This document shows positions 12,618 to 25,409 of a stretch of 64,000 nucleotides of DNA, piece after piece; the first letter of the stretch is position 1; each line of letters opens with the position of its first letter. The stretch is from Albula goreensis (Eukaryota > Chordata > Actinopteri > Albuliformes > Albulidae). The position numbers were made by a program, and so were the translations under genes. Location of the stretch: contig CM040746.1 in assembly GCA_022829145.1 (NCBI GenBank), positions 37,915,712 through 37,979,711 on the forward strand, in the 5' to 3' direction. The notes under the pieces are model-generated. The model was not told the origin of the DNA and ran no database searches. It worked only from the letters and a program-made list of their open reading frames with translations.

Positions 12618-13454
12618 CACTGAGTAGCAGTAGTAGGGCATGTTCAAGAGGCTGAACACCAATTTCAGACAATGTGAGCGTAAGAACAACCAGTGATGTT
12701 CACAGCATCTCTTAGGGACGAGGGTGAAAGGATTTAAGAATGGGATCTCAAAAAGAGTGTCATATTACGACAGATGGATTTGCATTATGAACCCAACTTA
12801 TTGTCATCTTTCCAAAGACAGTATGACAGCGTTATTGTAGTTGCTGGATTGTGTCCCCATTTCCTCTCTGACATGGTGTTCCGTCGCCCCTTCTTAAACA
12901 GTCTCTTATATTGAACTGCATATGAAAAGTCACCCCTTTGCCCCTCTTTGTCACTTTTGGCAAATTGTTACGCTCCGTAATTTTCGCTTATTTTCTCAGA
13001 CTGAAAGAGGCACTTTCATCCCCAGAACGCTTGTTCGTACCATTGAGGACAAAAACAGGCAGTATCAGCTAGAACCTCAGACAAAAGCACAACAGAGAAA
13101 GCCTTGTGGAAAAATTCATTCATCTAATGCAATCGTTTATCTAACATAAATAATTCTGCATTTATTTAGGCTAAAGTGTAAATTGGATGAAAATGCTCTA
13201 GCCTTCAGTCAGTCTCCTGGATCCAGTGAAAACAAGCGTCTTACTTTACTTTAGGGAGCAATTAAAATCGAATGCCTCACTCACCTTTTCTCGCTCTGCA
13301 TTCTTTCCTTATTTCTCTCTGGTTTGTTTCTAGGTGAGCTGTCACGCCATAGTCAGCAGGGTTTGTGTAATTGTTTGTTTGCCTGACCAGGAGCAATGCT
13401 CGTCCGTTATTTACGAAGCGTCGTTTTGTTAAGGGCGGTTAAAATGTTGGGTTG
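12618..13454. other. Unique non-coding DNA
   Basis: No gene or mobile element recognised. The open frame at 12922-13149 has no recognisable domain. Confidence 0.5.
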
Positions 13455-13534
13455 CTGATATAGGATCAGTTTTACCTTGTGGCTCATTGTGGATAAAGCT
13501 AGAATATGGCAGACGAAAACTGATCCTAGATCAG
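13455..13534. mobile_element. Short inverted-repeat element (MITE-like)
   Basis: The arm at 13455-13473 (CTGATATAGGATCAGTTTT) is matched by the reverse complement of 13515-13534 with one mismatch over 19 bases. About 41 bases lie between them. GATCAG arms of this kind occur in a dispersed fish repeat I have seen, but I cannot name the family or find a target duplication. Confidence 0.6.
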
Positions 13535-14705
13535 TAATGTAACTGTGACTCTTTATAAAAATGAATCTCATATAGGTGATGTTTCATACCTGGGCTGGTC
13601 ACATTGCTCTCAACATGGTGCTGTCAATTGCCTTCTTCTGTTTTGGCAGACTATAGCCCTGCTTTACCAGTCTCTGCTCTCATGAATAATTAATTCAGGT
13701 GAGAAACCAAGAGGAAAGTTCTGCCGGAGTCGGCCTTCAACGTGTTCATGTTCAGCTCTTCAATGATTGCCTTAGTGCTTACTCTTTATCACATCTGGTG
13801 TTTATGTATGATCTTATTTGTTACGATACTCAACCAAAAGCTTCTGAACACAAAACTTTGCCAGCAGTGATGGCCACTTAAACAGAACTCGGTCTGAAGT
13901 TCAGTCGGGATGCGGCGTCAGTCAAGTTTGTTGAGTACGCTCCCGAGTGTGTTCACTCCCCTCACAGCTGGGCCATGGAGGCAGTGCAGTTCATCCATTT
14001 TAGACGCTCTGTCCTGCTCTGGAAAGTATTTCATGACAACCGAATGACTCTTTTTTTTTTTTTTTTTTACCCCTGCATATTTAGGTCAGCCGGGCTGATG
14101 ATCCCGTACTCAGACTGCAGCTGGCTCTGCGGTACGGCAGCTCCTGGGTTATCTAATGTGGCAGAGCGGGCAGGCCACATACAGCTGCCACATCCCAGGC
14201 CTCTGTGTCGTCTTGAGTGTCTGATAAGTAATTCACTGGTTCCTGGAATGGAGCATCTGCCACCGACCAGGTCTTTCCTGGGGCGTGCTCAAGCCCTGCT
14301 TTGAACTCCGCTAAGTCTGTTTGAAATCTCATTCCTCAGCCTTTGTAGTTGAACTCATTCTCTGCCACTGTGGCATTGGCTAACGTGACTAGCCAATGAG
14401 GCGCTGGCAGTTTCTAAACTCCTGCAAAGCCCTCTGGCACGCACAGTAGGGGGATTGCGGGGGACAAGCACACCATGGAGAAACCAGTGCGTCTAATCGG
14501 GGTTATTACTAAAGACACAAGCGCAAGCAGAACAAAGAATAAATACACACAGTTTAGCTGTATTACAGTTGTGCCCACTGATTTCTCATTCACATTTAAA
14601 CCTGTAAGGACTGCCAGAGGCTCAGCTGATAAAGGCGGTCCCTATGAGCAGTTTCTGAGACCTTCTGTTTACACAATGGAGGTTTTAATCTCAACCATGC
14701 CACTG
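13535..14705. other. Unique non-coding DNA
   Basis: A T-tract lies at 14050-14068. The open frames at 13975-14304 and 14475-14720 have no recognisable domain and no clear splice context. No repeat recognised. Confidence 0.45.
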
Positions 14706-14880
14706 TGTTTAAGCACTTAACAGATGGTCCCATCCAGAGTGACTTATACAGTTTAGCTTTCCACACACTGTGCTTCTGTACAGCTCGATGCCTCGATCAG
14801 GGGCCTATCAGCAGTGCCTCACCTGGGATTTGAATCCACAGTCTCTGAGTTAGAAAATTATCTCCCTAACCATTATGTGT
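14706..14880 (-). mobile_element. tRNA-derived SINE, reverse orientation
   Basis: Reading left to right, the tail block comes first (CAGATGGTCCCATCCAGAGTG, about 14720-14740). A CAGTGCCTCACCTGGGATTTG segment follows, carrying a reversed B-box (GGATTTGAATCC), and then CCCTAACCATTATGTG as a reversed A-box-like end. The order tail, core, tRNA head means the element lies on the minus strand. The core is partly lost. Confidence 0.65.
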
Positions 14881-17800
14881 AAATGACCGTTATACATTCA
14901 TTTTTAGTGGTGTGGAATATCATTATTGCAACCATGTACATTGTGTTCTGCTGTTTGAAATTGATGCAACGTAGTTTGAAATAACTAAAAGTACTACATT
15001 AACAGTTGATATTCTGCCAAAAGCATGTTTACATATCAAAAAATCTGATACATCAATTATAATCCCATTCCTAGTTTTCTTGGGTTTTTAGCAGTCTGTT
15101 CAGTGGGGTTCTGTGTTCGGTGTTGAGAAGTCAGGATCAACTGATCATGCAGAAAACGTGTTTCATTTTGCGCATGTTCTCTGCATTGGGACCACTTTGC
15201 CATCGCCCACAGCCGTCTCTGGGTTGGGTTTCACCACCATCTGGCCTCCCCTATCTACGGAGACGCGTGTTTATCTCACTGCTGTCTCAGCATCACTGCA
15301 CTGTCTTTGTGTCTGTGTGTGTGTGTGTGTGTGCGTGTGTTTTTCATATTCTTCCACAGCTGCTTAACAAAACAATAACGCAAAGAGTAACACTTGCCTG
15401 AATGTGATGACATGTGTAAGTGGTAGGCTTTTGTGGTGCAGTTGGCTATTTTGCTTCAGCTCTGTATTTTCCGTATTCACGCCCGTGGGTAAGTTTTGCA
15501 TACTTCCCTTAGCATCAGACATGCTGATGAATGCTTGACTTTCTCCATAATGGCATTCTTAACACATCAGCGATACTGACTCCACAGACTTTGTCGAGCG
15601 TTGGAGGCTGTGTGCCTCCTGTGAATACCATCTTCACTGGTTCTTTAACATGGACCATTTTTCCCATAATGCATTACATACCTCCTCAATGCATTCTACT
15701 TGAATAAATAAATTAATAAATAAAACGTTTCAGTTTGAGATGAAAGGCTAAGAAAGTTGTTTACACTTTGCCCCCGGATCCCCCACCACTGTGAAAGTGA
15801 AGTGTGCCATTTGCTTGTATACGCTGTTCTTTCCCGAAATTGTCCTAAGCATTTAAACAAGCCTCGGGGGCCTCTCAGCACATTCTTTGAAACTGCCGGA
15901 ATTCTCTTCTGAAATGCAGACGCTGAATGTCTCTTCACACATTACTCCGGGATCTGCTTCTGCTACAGTGTTAGATTTCACTGGGGCATTTCCAATTTCA
16001 AATGGCAAAGTCCAATGTTCCCCGCAATATTCTGCATTGCGAAACTTGCCCCAGGAAATAGTTCCCCATCCACTGCGGAGACTTCTCATGCTGCCTTCCT
16101 GTGGCTTGCGTTTTCCCAATGTCCCATTTTCTACCATTTTCTGTTTCTTTTTTTTTTTTTTTTCAAAATGAGTTTTTCCTTTGCTAGGCGGGTTTTTTAT
16201 GTTGTTGATGTTGTTTTTGATGTCTCCACATGTTTCGGCATCTTCATTCATTGTGATCAATGTTCTTTGTTGATGGTTTCCATCTCTCCCGTCGAAATGA
16301 TGTTACTGTGGGTACTCCACTACCTGTGGTCTGCACCTCATTTTAACTTGTGTTCTTGCCACAAGGCAGAAAGCCACAGCATACAGACACTTCTTGGTTT
16401 TTATCTTTGTGGACTAGAAATATTCTCTGTGATATATTTAGATGGTACAATGCTCCAAACATTTGTCATTCATTCTGATTTGAGTATCTTAATTCCATAA
16501 TTGGAATGTTCCTCCATCAAATCTGTCACAGAGACACCAGAACAAAGCAAGTAACCATGTATGATAGCCACAAGAATCCGAAGGTAGTATACTTTGTATG
16601 CCTGAGCACTAAATCTAGATTGCTTGTCAGGTCATGATGGTGTATGTCACCAAAACAACAAATGTGCTTTAGACATGGTCCATTACATTTTCAGCACATT
16701 CATTCAACAGCAATGATACACCTGGATACTCAATTTTCACACAGTGGCAATGTCCACATGTGCTTTCCTCTCGCATTCAACTTGTAAAGGGCTCAACCTT
16801 AAAGACAAGCAGTTTACCACAGATAAGCAACTGTGCAACACTGCGGCTGGATTATCTCATAATTGTGGCTTAATGATGTCCCCCATTTCACTGTACACAG
16901 ATAAGTAAATTGATCTGCACTGTCTTACTGGCTTTTTGAGCTCCACAATTCTCCTGAATATGTTGCTGTTTGGGGATCCAAAAATGTTTCTCAGTGGAGA
17001 GTTACCAGAAAATTCATTTAATTCCTTTTTTTTGTCGCATACCTCTTTTGTGCCATTTCTCAGTAATGTACTGACAAGAGGAGAGGTACAGCTTGAGGGT
17101 AAAGCTCCAAATTTATATTTAGGGAGTTGCCAATCTGTCAGTCTTCAAATTGATTCCATACAAAACAATACCCAAACAACTGGACTGGAATAAAACATAA
17201 ATAACTCCCATGTCGATGGGGGAATGGAAAAAAAAAATGGCTGATGACTAATTTGATTTGGGAAGGAATTCAAGCCTCTTGCAAGCAATAAACCTGAGAT
17301 GTGATTAGGTTGCAGACACAGAAACTCATTTTGGATTTTGACCAAGAAATCAGGGTTAGCGTCTCCTAATCCTTTGATTGATTGGTGTCACAGAATTGTT
17401 GAAGGCTGCTGAGTCAGGCCTCACTTTCACAGCTGACGCGAAGGACAGTATTTTCTCCCTCAGAGATACTCCAACCTGCCAATACGGGCCAGTTTTACAG
17501 CTGGTTTTAATTCCTCTGATCTGCTCAGGGGTTGATTTAGATGAGTCACACCAAGTTATGAGATACATAAGAAATCCAATTGCTCTGATGGCCAAATATG
17601 AGTTTCCCTGAGTTCAGCACTCCTGGTCCTAGGGAGTAGCAGTGTACATCACTTTTGGTTGTTGCAAATTGCACCATTAGCACCTGCGCATGGTGTGCAG
17701 CCAAGCCAGGTGGTTGTGAACGAGATCGTAAAGACGTTCTTTGCTGTGAACAAGTGATCTAGACCTTTTGTAATTTACAAATGAAATGAGAAGAGAAGCT

Positions 17801-20230
17801 TTCGCTGCAAATGTGTTTGGGAAACCTGCTTTTGTAAGAGGCATTTAAAGATGTTCATAGCCTTACAAACCTTTCGGGAAATCCATCCTCTGACCAGACA
17901 CTGAAAATAACATTTTAAAGGGTTTGTTTAGCTTTAGCAGAAATGTGACTAAGTATGATTAATACATAATTTTCATATATAACAATAACAATTAGAAATG
18001 TTAAAAACAGAAACAAATCTACCTTTGCAACCGCTGCAGACTAAGCATAGATCCCTATAATACACAATGAATGTGACAGCTCATCTTAACTCCGGCCACA
18101 ACTGTATGTAGAGTACAGTTCTAAAAATACCTGAGGCTGTTTCAGAGAACATTTGGATCTCCAGCAACCTTCCTCATTGACCTACCAGGTGGTAAGCTCA
18201 GTTTCTGTGAAACGAAGCCACAATGTAATCATACGAAGTCACGGCCCAGCTTCATTTTGAGAAATGTCGTGTGCTGGAAAACAGAGTCATGACACAGGCC
18301 GTGTTAGAGTTCTGCTCTAATTGGAATTTTCCCCACTTTTCCTGCTGATAGTCGAAGAAGCGCTGGATGTGAACTGGTACGATCCGGCATGCCAAGCAAC
18401 CAAAAGAAAAGGTGGTACCTATCAAATGGAGCTGTCACAGACACAGACTAAATTTATGTAATTAATTTAAAATCCCCAACCATTTCTAACAAATCCAATT
18501 TGTGGGCTATTTTTGCAGTTGTTATGCTTGCATTCATTAATTCCTCTACCCTCTGCTCTTCCACGTCTTCCACAAACCCCTCAACCCCCATCCACCTTAA
18601 AAATCTCCATCAGGGGATGCACCTCCACCAAGAAATACTTACCTACTCCACTAATCATAAGTCAACTGCCTGATTGGAGGAAAGCTCTGATAAACTATGT
18701 GTAACTAACAGGGTGATATAGATGGGTGACATCAGAATATCTGAAACTTCTACAGCAAGATCTAAAAGAATAAGATCGATCTGCTTTAGCCCTAATAGGG
18801 CCCTCAGCTTAATTCATCAAATCTGAGATTCCATCCAAAACCGTGTGTAGGATCCCAACTAAAATATTCAATGAGTCTGTATATCTCCATTTAACTGTCA
18901 CGCAGATAACATACATACTGTAAGCATTTCCTGGTGCAGAAACATGCCAATTTAGATTTGGTGACTAATGAAAGCTGTCTCCTTCCTAGACAGTTTATAT
19001 TTTTTTGGAGCTAATAAACAGTATACCACCGACCCAGCGACAGTCAAATTTTTAAATGTTCATCTGAACATTTTTTTTATTAGAAAAGAAAACAGATCAA
19101 AATAATAACTCCCTACCTTCTTAGGCAAAGAAAACAAAAAAAAATGCTTCTTCCCATCAAGGTCAACTCACCCAATCAAAATAAATTCTCCACAAAAACA
19201 ACATCTAATTTTCAGTACAGATTATTTTCTTCAAATATAATAAAAGCATAAACATTGGGTTATTCCTCCTTTATCCTTGAATGAGGAGATTGTTTGGTGA
19301 GGATGGTTGTACTAATGATGGCATGCTCTATGAAGCAGAGGACTGCAGAATTCAAGGCTGGACACGTGTTCGATTGTCGATCATGTTTTTGCAGTTATGT
19401 TTTCGCTTTGATTCAGGCTTTGGCTGCAAACCTCACGCATAGTTGTACTTATTTAGGTCTCATAGATTTTATGTCCATTTTCATCAATAGTTTCATCTTT
19501 CCCTCAAAGGAGTGGAGTTTGGTCTCGAGAGCCGTTTCCCTTCAGTGGTAACTGAGTAAACGTCCTTGTTCTACAGAAATATTGATAAAAAGATCTAACA
19601 ACTGTCTAGTGATTCAAACCTTCGGGTGTCTGATTTTTTTATTTATTTATTTTCATGTTGCAGGATAGGCCTGCAGTCCAGTTAACTTTTGCTTGTGACA
19701 CTTATATGCATGTACTACTTTATTTTAATTTATATTATTTAATTATGTTTTGCATTAGACATGCATTGGCAAATTAATTGGATTTGCACATTAAATGTAC
19801 ATTTAATATTGTTATAAAATAAGTAAACCTTATAAAATAAACTTCTGCATGTGACAAAAAAGCCCACAGGTATATGAAACTCCTTTCCTTCAGACAACTC
19901 ATCAGCTGTATATCTGACTACTGTAAGATATGACATAAGGTATATAGCTAGCTGTGCTCAGATCTGATAATCTGTTGGTCACAACGCTCAGCTAAGAACC
20001 ACCCTGACACCAACCTGATCATAAAAAAAACACCTTTTTGCATTTCATCCAGTTCTGTGGAGCCGGCAACTTCCAAGAATATGTCCATCAGTGTGTATGT
20101 AGCTATTGCTCGAGATATCTACTTACAACATGAACTGTTTTTGCCTTTCTTTAATCATTTATTATTTAATATGTATAATCCTATTTATACATTCAAATAT
20201 TAGCATAAACATACATTTATTTCATTCTTC
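14881..20230. other. Unique non-coding DNA, about 5.3 kb
   Basis: Only simple tracts are evident: TG repeats at 15314-15341 and a T-run at 16148-16163. The plus-strand frame at 16015-16500 (161 codons) crosses that T-run, has no domain, and overlaps a minus-strand frame of similar length. At 17617-17660 the words CAGCACTCCTGGTCCTAGGG resemble the inner part of some hAT MITEs, but no ends were found. No exon could be supported. Confidence 0.4.
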
Positions 20231-20420
20231 ATACAGCCATGCAATTTTCAGTTAGTTTTCCCCCCAGTAGTTATTCGTCATCGCTCCAGTCTTTGATTCT
20301 CTTGTTGTCAGAGGGAGACTGCAGCAGTTGCTAAGCAACAGCAAGCCTGTTTCCCAGCATCTGAGCCTATCACAGGGGAGAGGGAGTATCCTACAGAAGA
20401 GTGCCACAAGTTAACCTTGA
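20231..20420. promoter_or_regulatory. Enhancer-like block with a perfect RFX X-box
   Basis: The palindrome GTTGCTAAGCAAC occupies 20327-20339, which is the form bound by RFX-family factors. It is flanked by denser, less AT-rich sequence than its surroundings. RFX sites of this quality are typical of ciliary and neural regulatory DNA. That is family knowledge; no target gene is visible in the window. Confidence 0.4.
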
Positions 20421-23400
20421 GAGAGTATGAGGGTCTGCAACATTAACATTACAGTGTGAATGGTATGCGTTTGCATTGTCATAAATGTATCATTGTATGT
20501 GTTTGATGTACAACTCTCAATTGCTCATGTGCCAAAAATATTACATGATAAATTTATTTCTTATAGTGATGCTTAGCTTTAATACATTTGTGCCTGCATA
20601 AGAGTCATGATGATCATTTCACATTTACCTCCATACTTATCGTTAATGGCTGTCAAATCTGTCAAAGAGTCAAAGTAAGTATCCACTAACACAATGCAGC
20701 AAGTATACATCACAGTGTTTTTGGTTACAAAATGCATGGAAAAACAGATAGCAAAGAGTGCCCAAAAATGTATCTGTGAGCCTGAGTGTGAAAAGATAAA
20801 ATTAAAATTTGACAAAACAGATTACAAAAGAGAGACGAAACAAACGAACAAAAAAACATCAGACCTCTGCAGTCACACAATTTGCTATTGGCAAAAATGA
20901 ATGAGATTTTTAAATTCTCATAATTAGCTCTGTACTGAGAAAGAGTGAAAGATTGAGGGTTCCAGAGAAACAACAAAACTAAAAACCAGGATTTAATAAT
21001 TTCAAAAAATGATAGTTGAGATAAGTTCCAGCAATGTTACATGATCCAATGAAGTTATAATATGAACATTATGACTTAAGATTGCCTACTTCTGTGAGGT
21101 ACATATCCACGTTGCAAATGTGTAACCTTTCAATCGAAGGTCCTGACCTGGCAAACATCTCCTAGTGTTGTCAAATAAGCAACTGTGATTCCATGTGGTG
21201 ACTCTTCAAAATATAAAAGATAACTAGTTTATTCAAGTGACATTAGTTGTTGTAATTTCTTGCCTGTTTTCATGGAATTTTTTTTTGTTAACAGCTGTAT
21301 TTAATGCTTTTATAGCCTCTTTAACAATATTTATGTCCTTCACTACACAGTAAAAAAAAGCAAATAGCCCAATCAGTTTTAATGTTCTTTTATGTCTGGT
21401 TGGGTGACAAAATCTTCAAATTTAAGTGCCCAGGAGAGGGCTGATGATGCTGCAGTAAGCTGCTGTACGATACTTTGATGCACTTTCGAATGGAATGGTA
21501 TACTTTCGAGACAAGGCCCGTGTGTGTCATCCGAAATCAGCTATTTACCCCGTCTGAACTCTGTTTCCAAGCTGCCATATTCCTCCATTTCCTCCAGTGC
21601 AGGGGATTCTGGGCCCACACTGGCAGAGAGCCCGCGACTTTGTTTGAGTCCAGAAATATGTGAAGGACAGTCCTACCCTCAGCCGAAGCAGAACCCTTTA
21701 AAATCCTATTTGAGGCAGAGTTCTTCACACCATTTTTCAAAGAGCTCCTTTCAGATTCTTGAGCCCCTTCTGAATCTAGTTTCCTTTTTTGAATCAGTAT
21801 TCCTCATTTGAAATGAAGGTGAGTGTCACACCGTCTTTATATAATTTGAGCTCATACACTTATTACATATATATATATATATATTCTGTATGTCATTTTA
21901 TTCATATTAGCTAGACCACAGATCTACTGTATTGCATTTTTCAGAAGTGTTCAAAGTGTCCACCTCTTGGTAAAACTGTAGTTATATCAATAACACACCT
22001 GGACAGCTGTAGCTGCACTCTCTGAGCAGAATAACCCAGATACCTGGTTCAGCTCTCCTACCAGGCTAGAAGGCACACCTGGAACTCTCCAGTCTCCACT
22101 GACCGGACTGATAACAGTAATATACTCCAAGCTGTAACCCATTTAATGAGACTGCTTGGTGCTAGGCAGAAGCAGATGGACTCCCTCTCTGAACTGGGAT
22201 GTTTTCTTGCTGTCCTTGCTGTCACCTTTGGCTTGCTTTGTGGGCGTCTCAGGTCAATAATATATGTAATGCTGCTTTGTAACTATTAAAAAAAAAAAAT
22301 TTAAATTAAACAGAATTTAATGAATTTAAGGATGAGGAGAGCAACTCTGTAATGTGTCATAGATGAGGCTGATTCTCTCACATTGTATTTTTATCACAAA
22401 CATCCAAAACTCTATTCTCTTACCTTCCCTGAGACCGCATAGGGAATGGCCACATTCTCTCCCTTCCGTAAGTGAGTTTCAGCTGCTCGGCAAGTGACGG
22501 CTAAGCAATTACACAGCGTAAAATAATCTGCATTTGTTCACAAATTTTGCAAACAAAGGTGCTTCTAAAGCAAAGGTTAATTTGTACCGTAAGCAGACCT
22601 GGCCATTTTAGGGATATTGCCTGCCTGGTTTCTAACTTGTTCTCACTCATATTTTAGCTACATTATATCTTTTTATCTTAAAATATGATGCAGTCAAAAT
22701 CACAGAGGATGCACACACCATCCTATGACACTAATGGAGATTTGCTTTTGTCCATGTCAGCATCTGTTTATGTCAGTAACATGAGTATGCTATAGGGCCA
22801 CAGTGAGCGGGGAAGTGCTCTCTAACAAGGCTACTTGTTAACTCACCGGTCTGAGATACACATCAATATCTCTGCGGTGGCACATGCCATCGGTCTTCAT
22901 GCCAAGTGACGTCTCTCCTGTCCTGCACTCCAAATTCACAAAGCCTTCAAAGGTGACCCCCCACACCCTTCCTCCAACACCCCCAGCCCCCCTGCCATGC
23001 TGATAGGTAGCTGAATTTCCTGCCAGTGTAATATATCTCCCATAATTCGGCGGTGGGGTTTAATATCTATGCATGAATAGCTATGGCGTATAAAGAAAAG
23101 AAGAACTTAAAGAAAAAATGCACATTTTCCATAAATTTAAGATGTAATCACAAGTGCGGTGATGTTCAGTACCGTGATATCTACCCAGTTTTCCTTTTCT
23201 CTCTCCTATATAACATTATGCAAGACAATCTAATTAGCTTGAAAATGTACAAAGAAATCTCTGTGAGCACAGTCTTCAATAGTAAGGATTTTCTAAGTGT
23301 ATTCATATGAAAAATTTCAGTTCTTTTATTAATTGAGGATCCTTCTATAACCTATAGTTTTATAATTGTAGGAGCATGAAGGCCTGGGTCAACCAATCCA

Positions 23401-23517
23401 AGAGGGTGCTATTGATATATTATGGAGATATATGAAACTTCAAATGGGTGAGTAAAAAGATAAATTTTTCGCTAAAATATGGGAAAAAAAGCCCTGGTAT
23501 CCATGACCTTTGTTTAT
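20421..23517. other. Unique non-coding DNA
   Basis: Contains a short TA array (21867-21885) and an A-tract (about 22288). The block at 22430-23050 is less AT-rich and includes a C-rich stretch near 22960-22995. No gene or mobile element recognised. Confidence 0.45.
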
Positions 23518-23724
23518 TACATTATCATCATTTAGCTGATGCTTTTATCCAAAGTGACTTACAGTTGATTATGCTAACCAAGGGCCAATCCTCCCTGGGA
23601 GTAAGGTGGGGTTGAGGGCCTTGCTCAAGGGCCCAACAGCAATGCTGTGGCTAGACTGGGGCTTGAACCACCAACCTCTGGAGTCCCAGTCATTTACCTT
23701 AGCCACTAAACTACAGGCTGCCCC
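23518..23724 (-). mobile_element. Near full-length tRNA-derived SINE (V-SINE-like)
   Basis: The best preserved SINE of the window, on the minus strand. The left end is the tail (TTAGCTGATGCTTTTATCC, AAAGTGACTTACAG). The core follows (CCTTGCTCAAGGGCCCAACA, about 23620-23639), then the reversed B-box (GCTTGAACCACC) and A-box (TTAGCCACTAAACTAC), ending GGCTGCCCC. It is flanked by GTTTATTA (23512-23519) and GTTTATAA (23725-23732), a likely 8-bp target duplication with one mismatch whose left copy overlaps the first two bases given here. The tail and central core are those of the V-SINE type common in fish. The exact subfamily needs a repeat library. Confidence 0.85.
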
Positions 23725-23803
23725 GTTTATAAAGTTTGATTTTAAGCTCTGGGCTTCCTTTTTCAGGGGGAAGTAGTAGGCATAAACGCATCAAAAGCAA
23801 TGT

Positions 23804-24420
23804 TCAAGTCAAGTCAAGAAGGCTTTATTGTCATTCTTGCCACACATTTCTATGTGTACAGTAGAATGAAATTATGTTTCCCAGGTCCCCAGCGCAACAT
23901 TTAAAATATGCATCATGAAGTCCTCAGTGTTGGGTGGACTAGAGATACCAAAATTCAGCCTGTGCAGTTGAAACGTACGTAATGTACAAAACTATAAAAA
24001 TACTACGCTGAACTGTATACAACACTATAAGACAATAATACAACAAATACACTGAATGCACAATATACACCATAGACACATTTTTTACAATATCGCTACA
24101 GACAGAACACAGGACAAGACACTGTGTAGACAAGGAGGTATGATTCAGACAGTATTGAATACAGCGCTGAAACACAATGTATTATATGAGGTATACGTAC
24201 GTCAGGCCCTCAGTAGAGAGAGTGCAAGTCTTCGGATAAAGTGTCTGTGCAGAGACAGTAAAGTGGCTAGTGCCTGGTGTTTGGAAGGAGACCAGGCGGA
24301 CAGGGTCGTCTGATTGTTCAGAGTTCTGACAGCTTGGGGGAAGATGCTATTGTTTAGTCTTGTAGTCCCGTTCCTCACTGCGTTCTCCCTCTTCACGTGT
24401 GTGAGGCCTTCTATACCAGA
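23804..24420. mobile_element. Dispersed teleost repeat (non-coding)
   Basis: It begins with tandem TCAAG words, then GGCTTTATTGTCATTC and a tract of short A/C-rich words. It ends with TTCAGAGTTCTGACAGCTTG and GGGAAGATGCTATTGTTTAG, then a segment rich in CTC words. I know this order of blocks from many fish genomes as an interspersed repeat, probably retrotransposon-derived, but I cannot name the family with confidence. No intact reading frame is present. The short open frames across it are on both strands and carry no domain. Confidence 0.6.
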
Positions 24421-24770
24421 CCCGTATGATGATAAGACCATAAGACCCAGAGCTCATGCAAGGGGCCATAAAACACAGTGCATATGTATGATTGTGTGGG
24501 CTCTCCGCTGAGAGGATCTGTGTTCATCCTGCCGCCCTCCAGCAGAAACGCTGCGGCGGCGTCGCACAGTGTGGGCACTCAGACCACTGAAATTGCTCTG
24601 GCAGGCCAGCCATGCGGCTCCAGGACGAGGACTTCAGGGCGGAACACAGCGTATCTGCCCAGGAGGCCCTGCCTGCTGCTCTGGGCTTCAGCTCTCTTCA
24701 GCTGAAGGAGGGATAGGAGTTCAGTTTCAATTATAAGGCTTTCCAAGTTGAAATGTTTTTTTTTCTGTTG

Positions 24771-25409
24771 GAACAGTACCTTAACAGGATGCAGACTGTG
24801 GGGCCCATCCACACACTGAAGCAGTGCCTTAACAGGATGCAGACTGTGGGGCCCATCCACACACTGGAACAGTGCCTTAACAGGATGCAGACTGTGGGGT
24901 CCATCCACACACTGGAGCAGTGCCTTAACAGGATGCAGACTGTGGGGCCCATCCACACACTGGAACAGTGCCTTAACAGGATGCAGACTGTGGGGCCCCT
25001 CCACACACTGGAACAGTGTCTTAACAGGATGCAGACTGTGGGGCCCATCCACACACTGGAACAGTGCCTTAACAGGATGCAGACTGTGGGGCCCATCCAC
25101 ACACTGGAACAGTGCCTTAACAGGATGCAGACTGTGGGGTCCATCCACACACTGGAGCAGTGCCTTAACAGGATGCAGACTGGAACAGTGGGGACTGTGG
25201 GGCCCATCCACACACTGGAACAGTGCCTCCACACACTGGAACAGGATGCAGACTGTGGGGTGCCCAGACTGTGGGGCCCCTCCACACACTGGAAAAGTGT
25301 CTTAACAGGATGCAGACTGTGGGGCCCCTCCACACACTGGAACAGTGCCTTAACAGGATTCAGACTGTGGGGCCCATCCATACACTGGAACAGTGCATTA
25401 ACAGGATGA
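24771..25409. repeat. 48-bp minisatellite, about 13 units
   Basis: Units begin GAACAGTGCCTTAACAGGAT and continue through CAGACTGTGGGGCCCATCC to CACACACTG, 48 bases in all. The word TTAACAGG recurs at 24781, 24829, 24877, 24925, 24973, 25021, 25069, 25117 and 25165, then at 25302, 25350 and 25398. The stretch 25181-25300 is rearranged, with a partial unit duplicated. The block 24841-24940 is repeated exactly 240 bp later (25081-25180), so five units were duplicated together. Because 48 is a multiple of three, several frames on both strands stay open (218-236 codons). These are by-products, not genes. Confidence 0.97.

Noticed and set aside
16015-16500. 161-codon plus-strand frame with hydrophobic stretches
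   Set aside because: It spans a T-tract (Phe run) and overlaps a similar minus-strand frame. It has no domain and no splice context.
17617-17740. CAGCACTCCTGGTCCTAGGG resembling the inside of a hAT MITE
   Set aside because: No terminal repeats or target duplication could be found on either side.
18354-18470. Possible exon: an AG-preceded open stretch of about 40 codons with Trp-Tyr-Asp-Pro
   Set aside because: It is short, has no recognised family, has stops close on both sides, and the putative donor and acceptor are weak.
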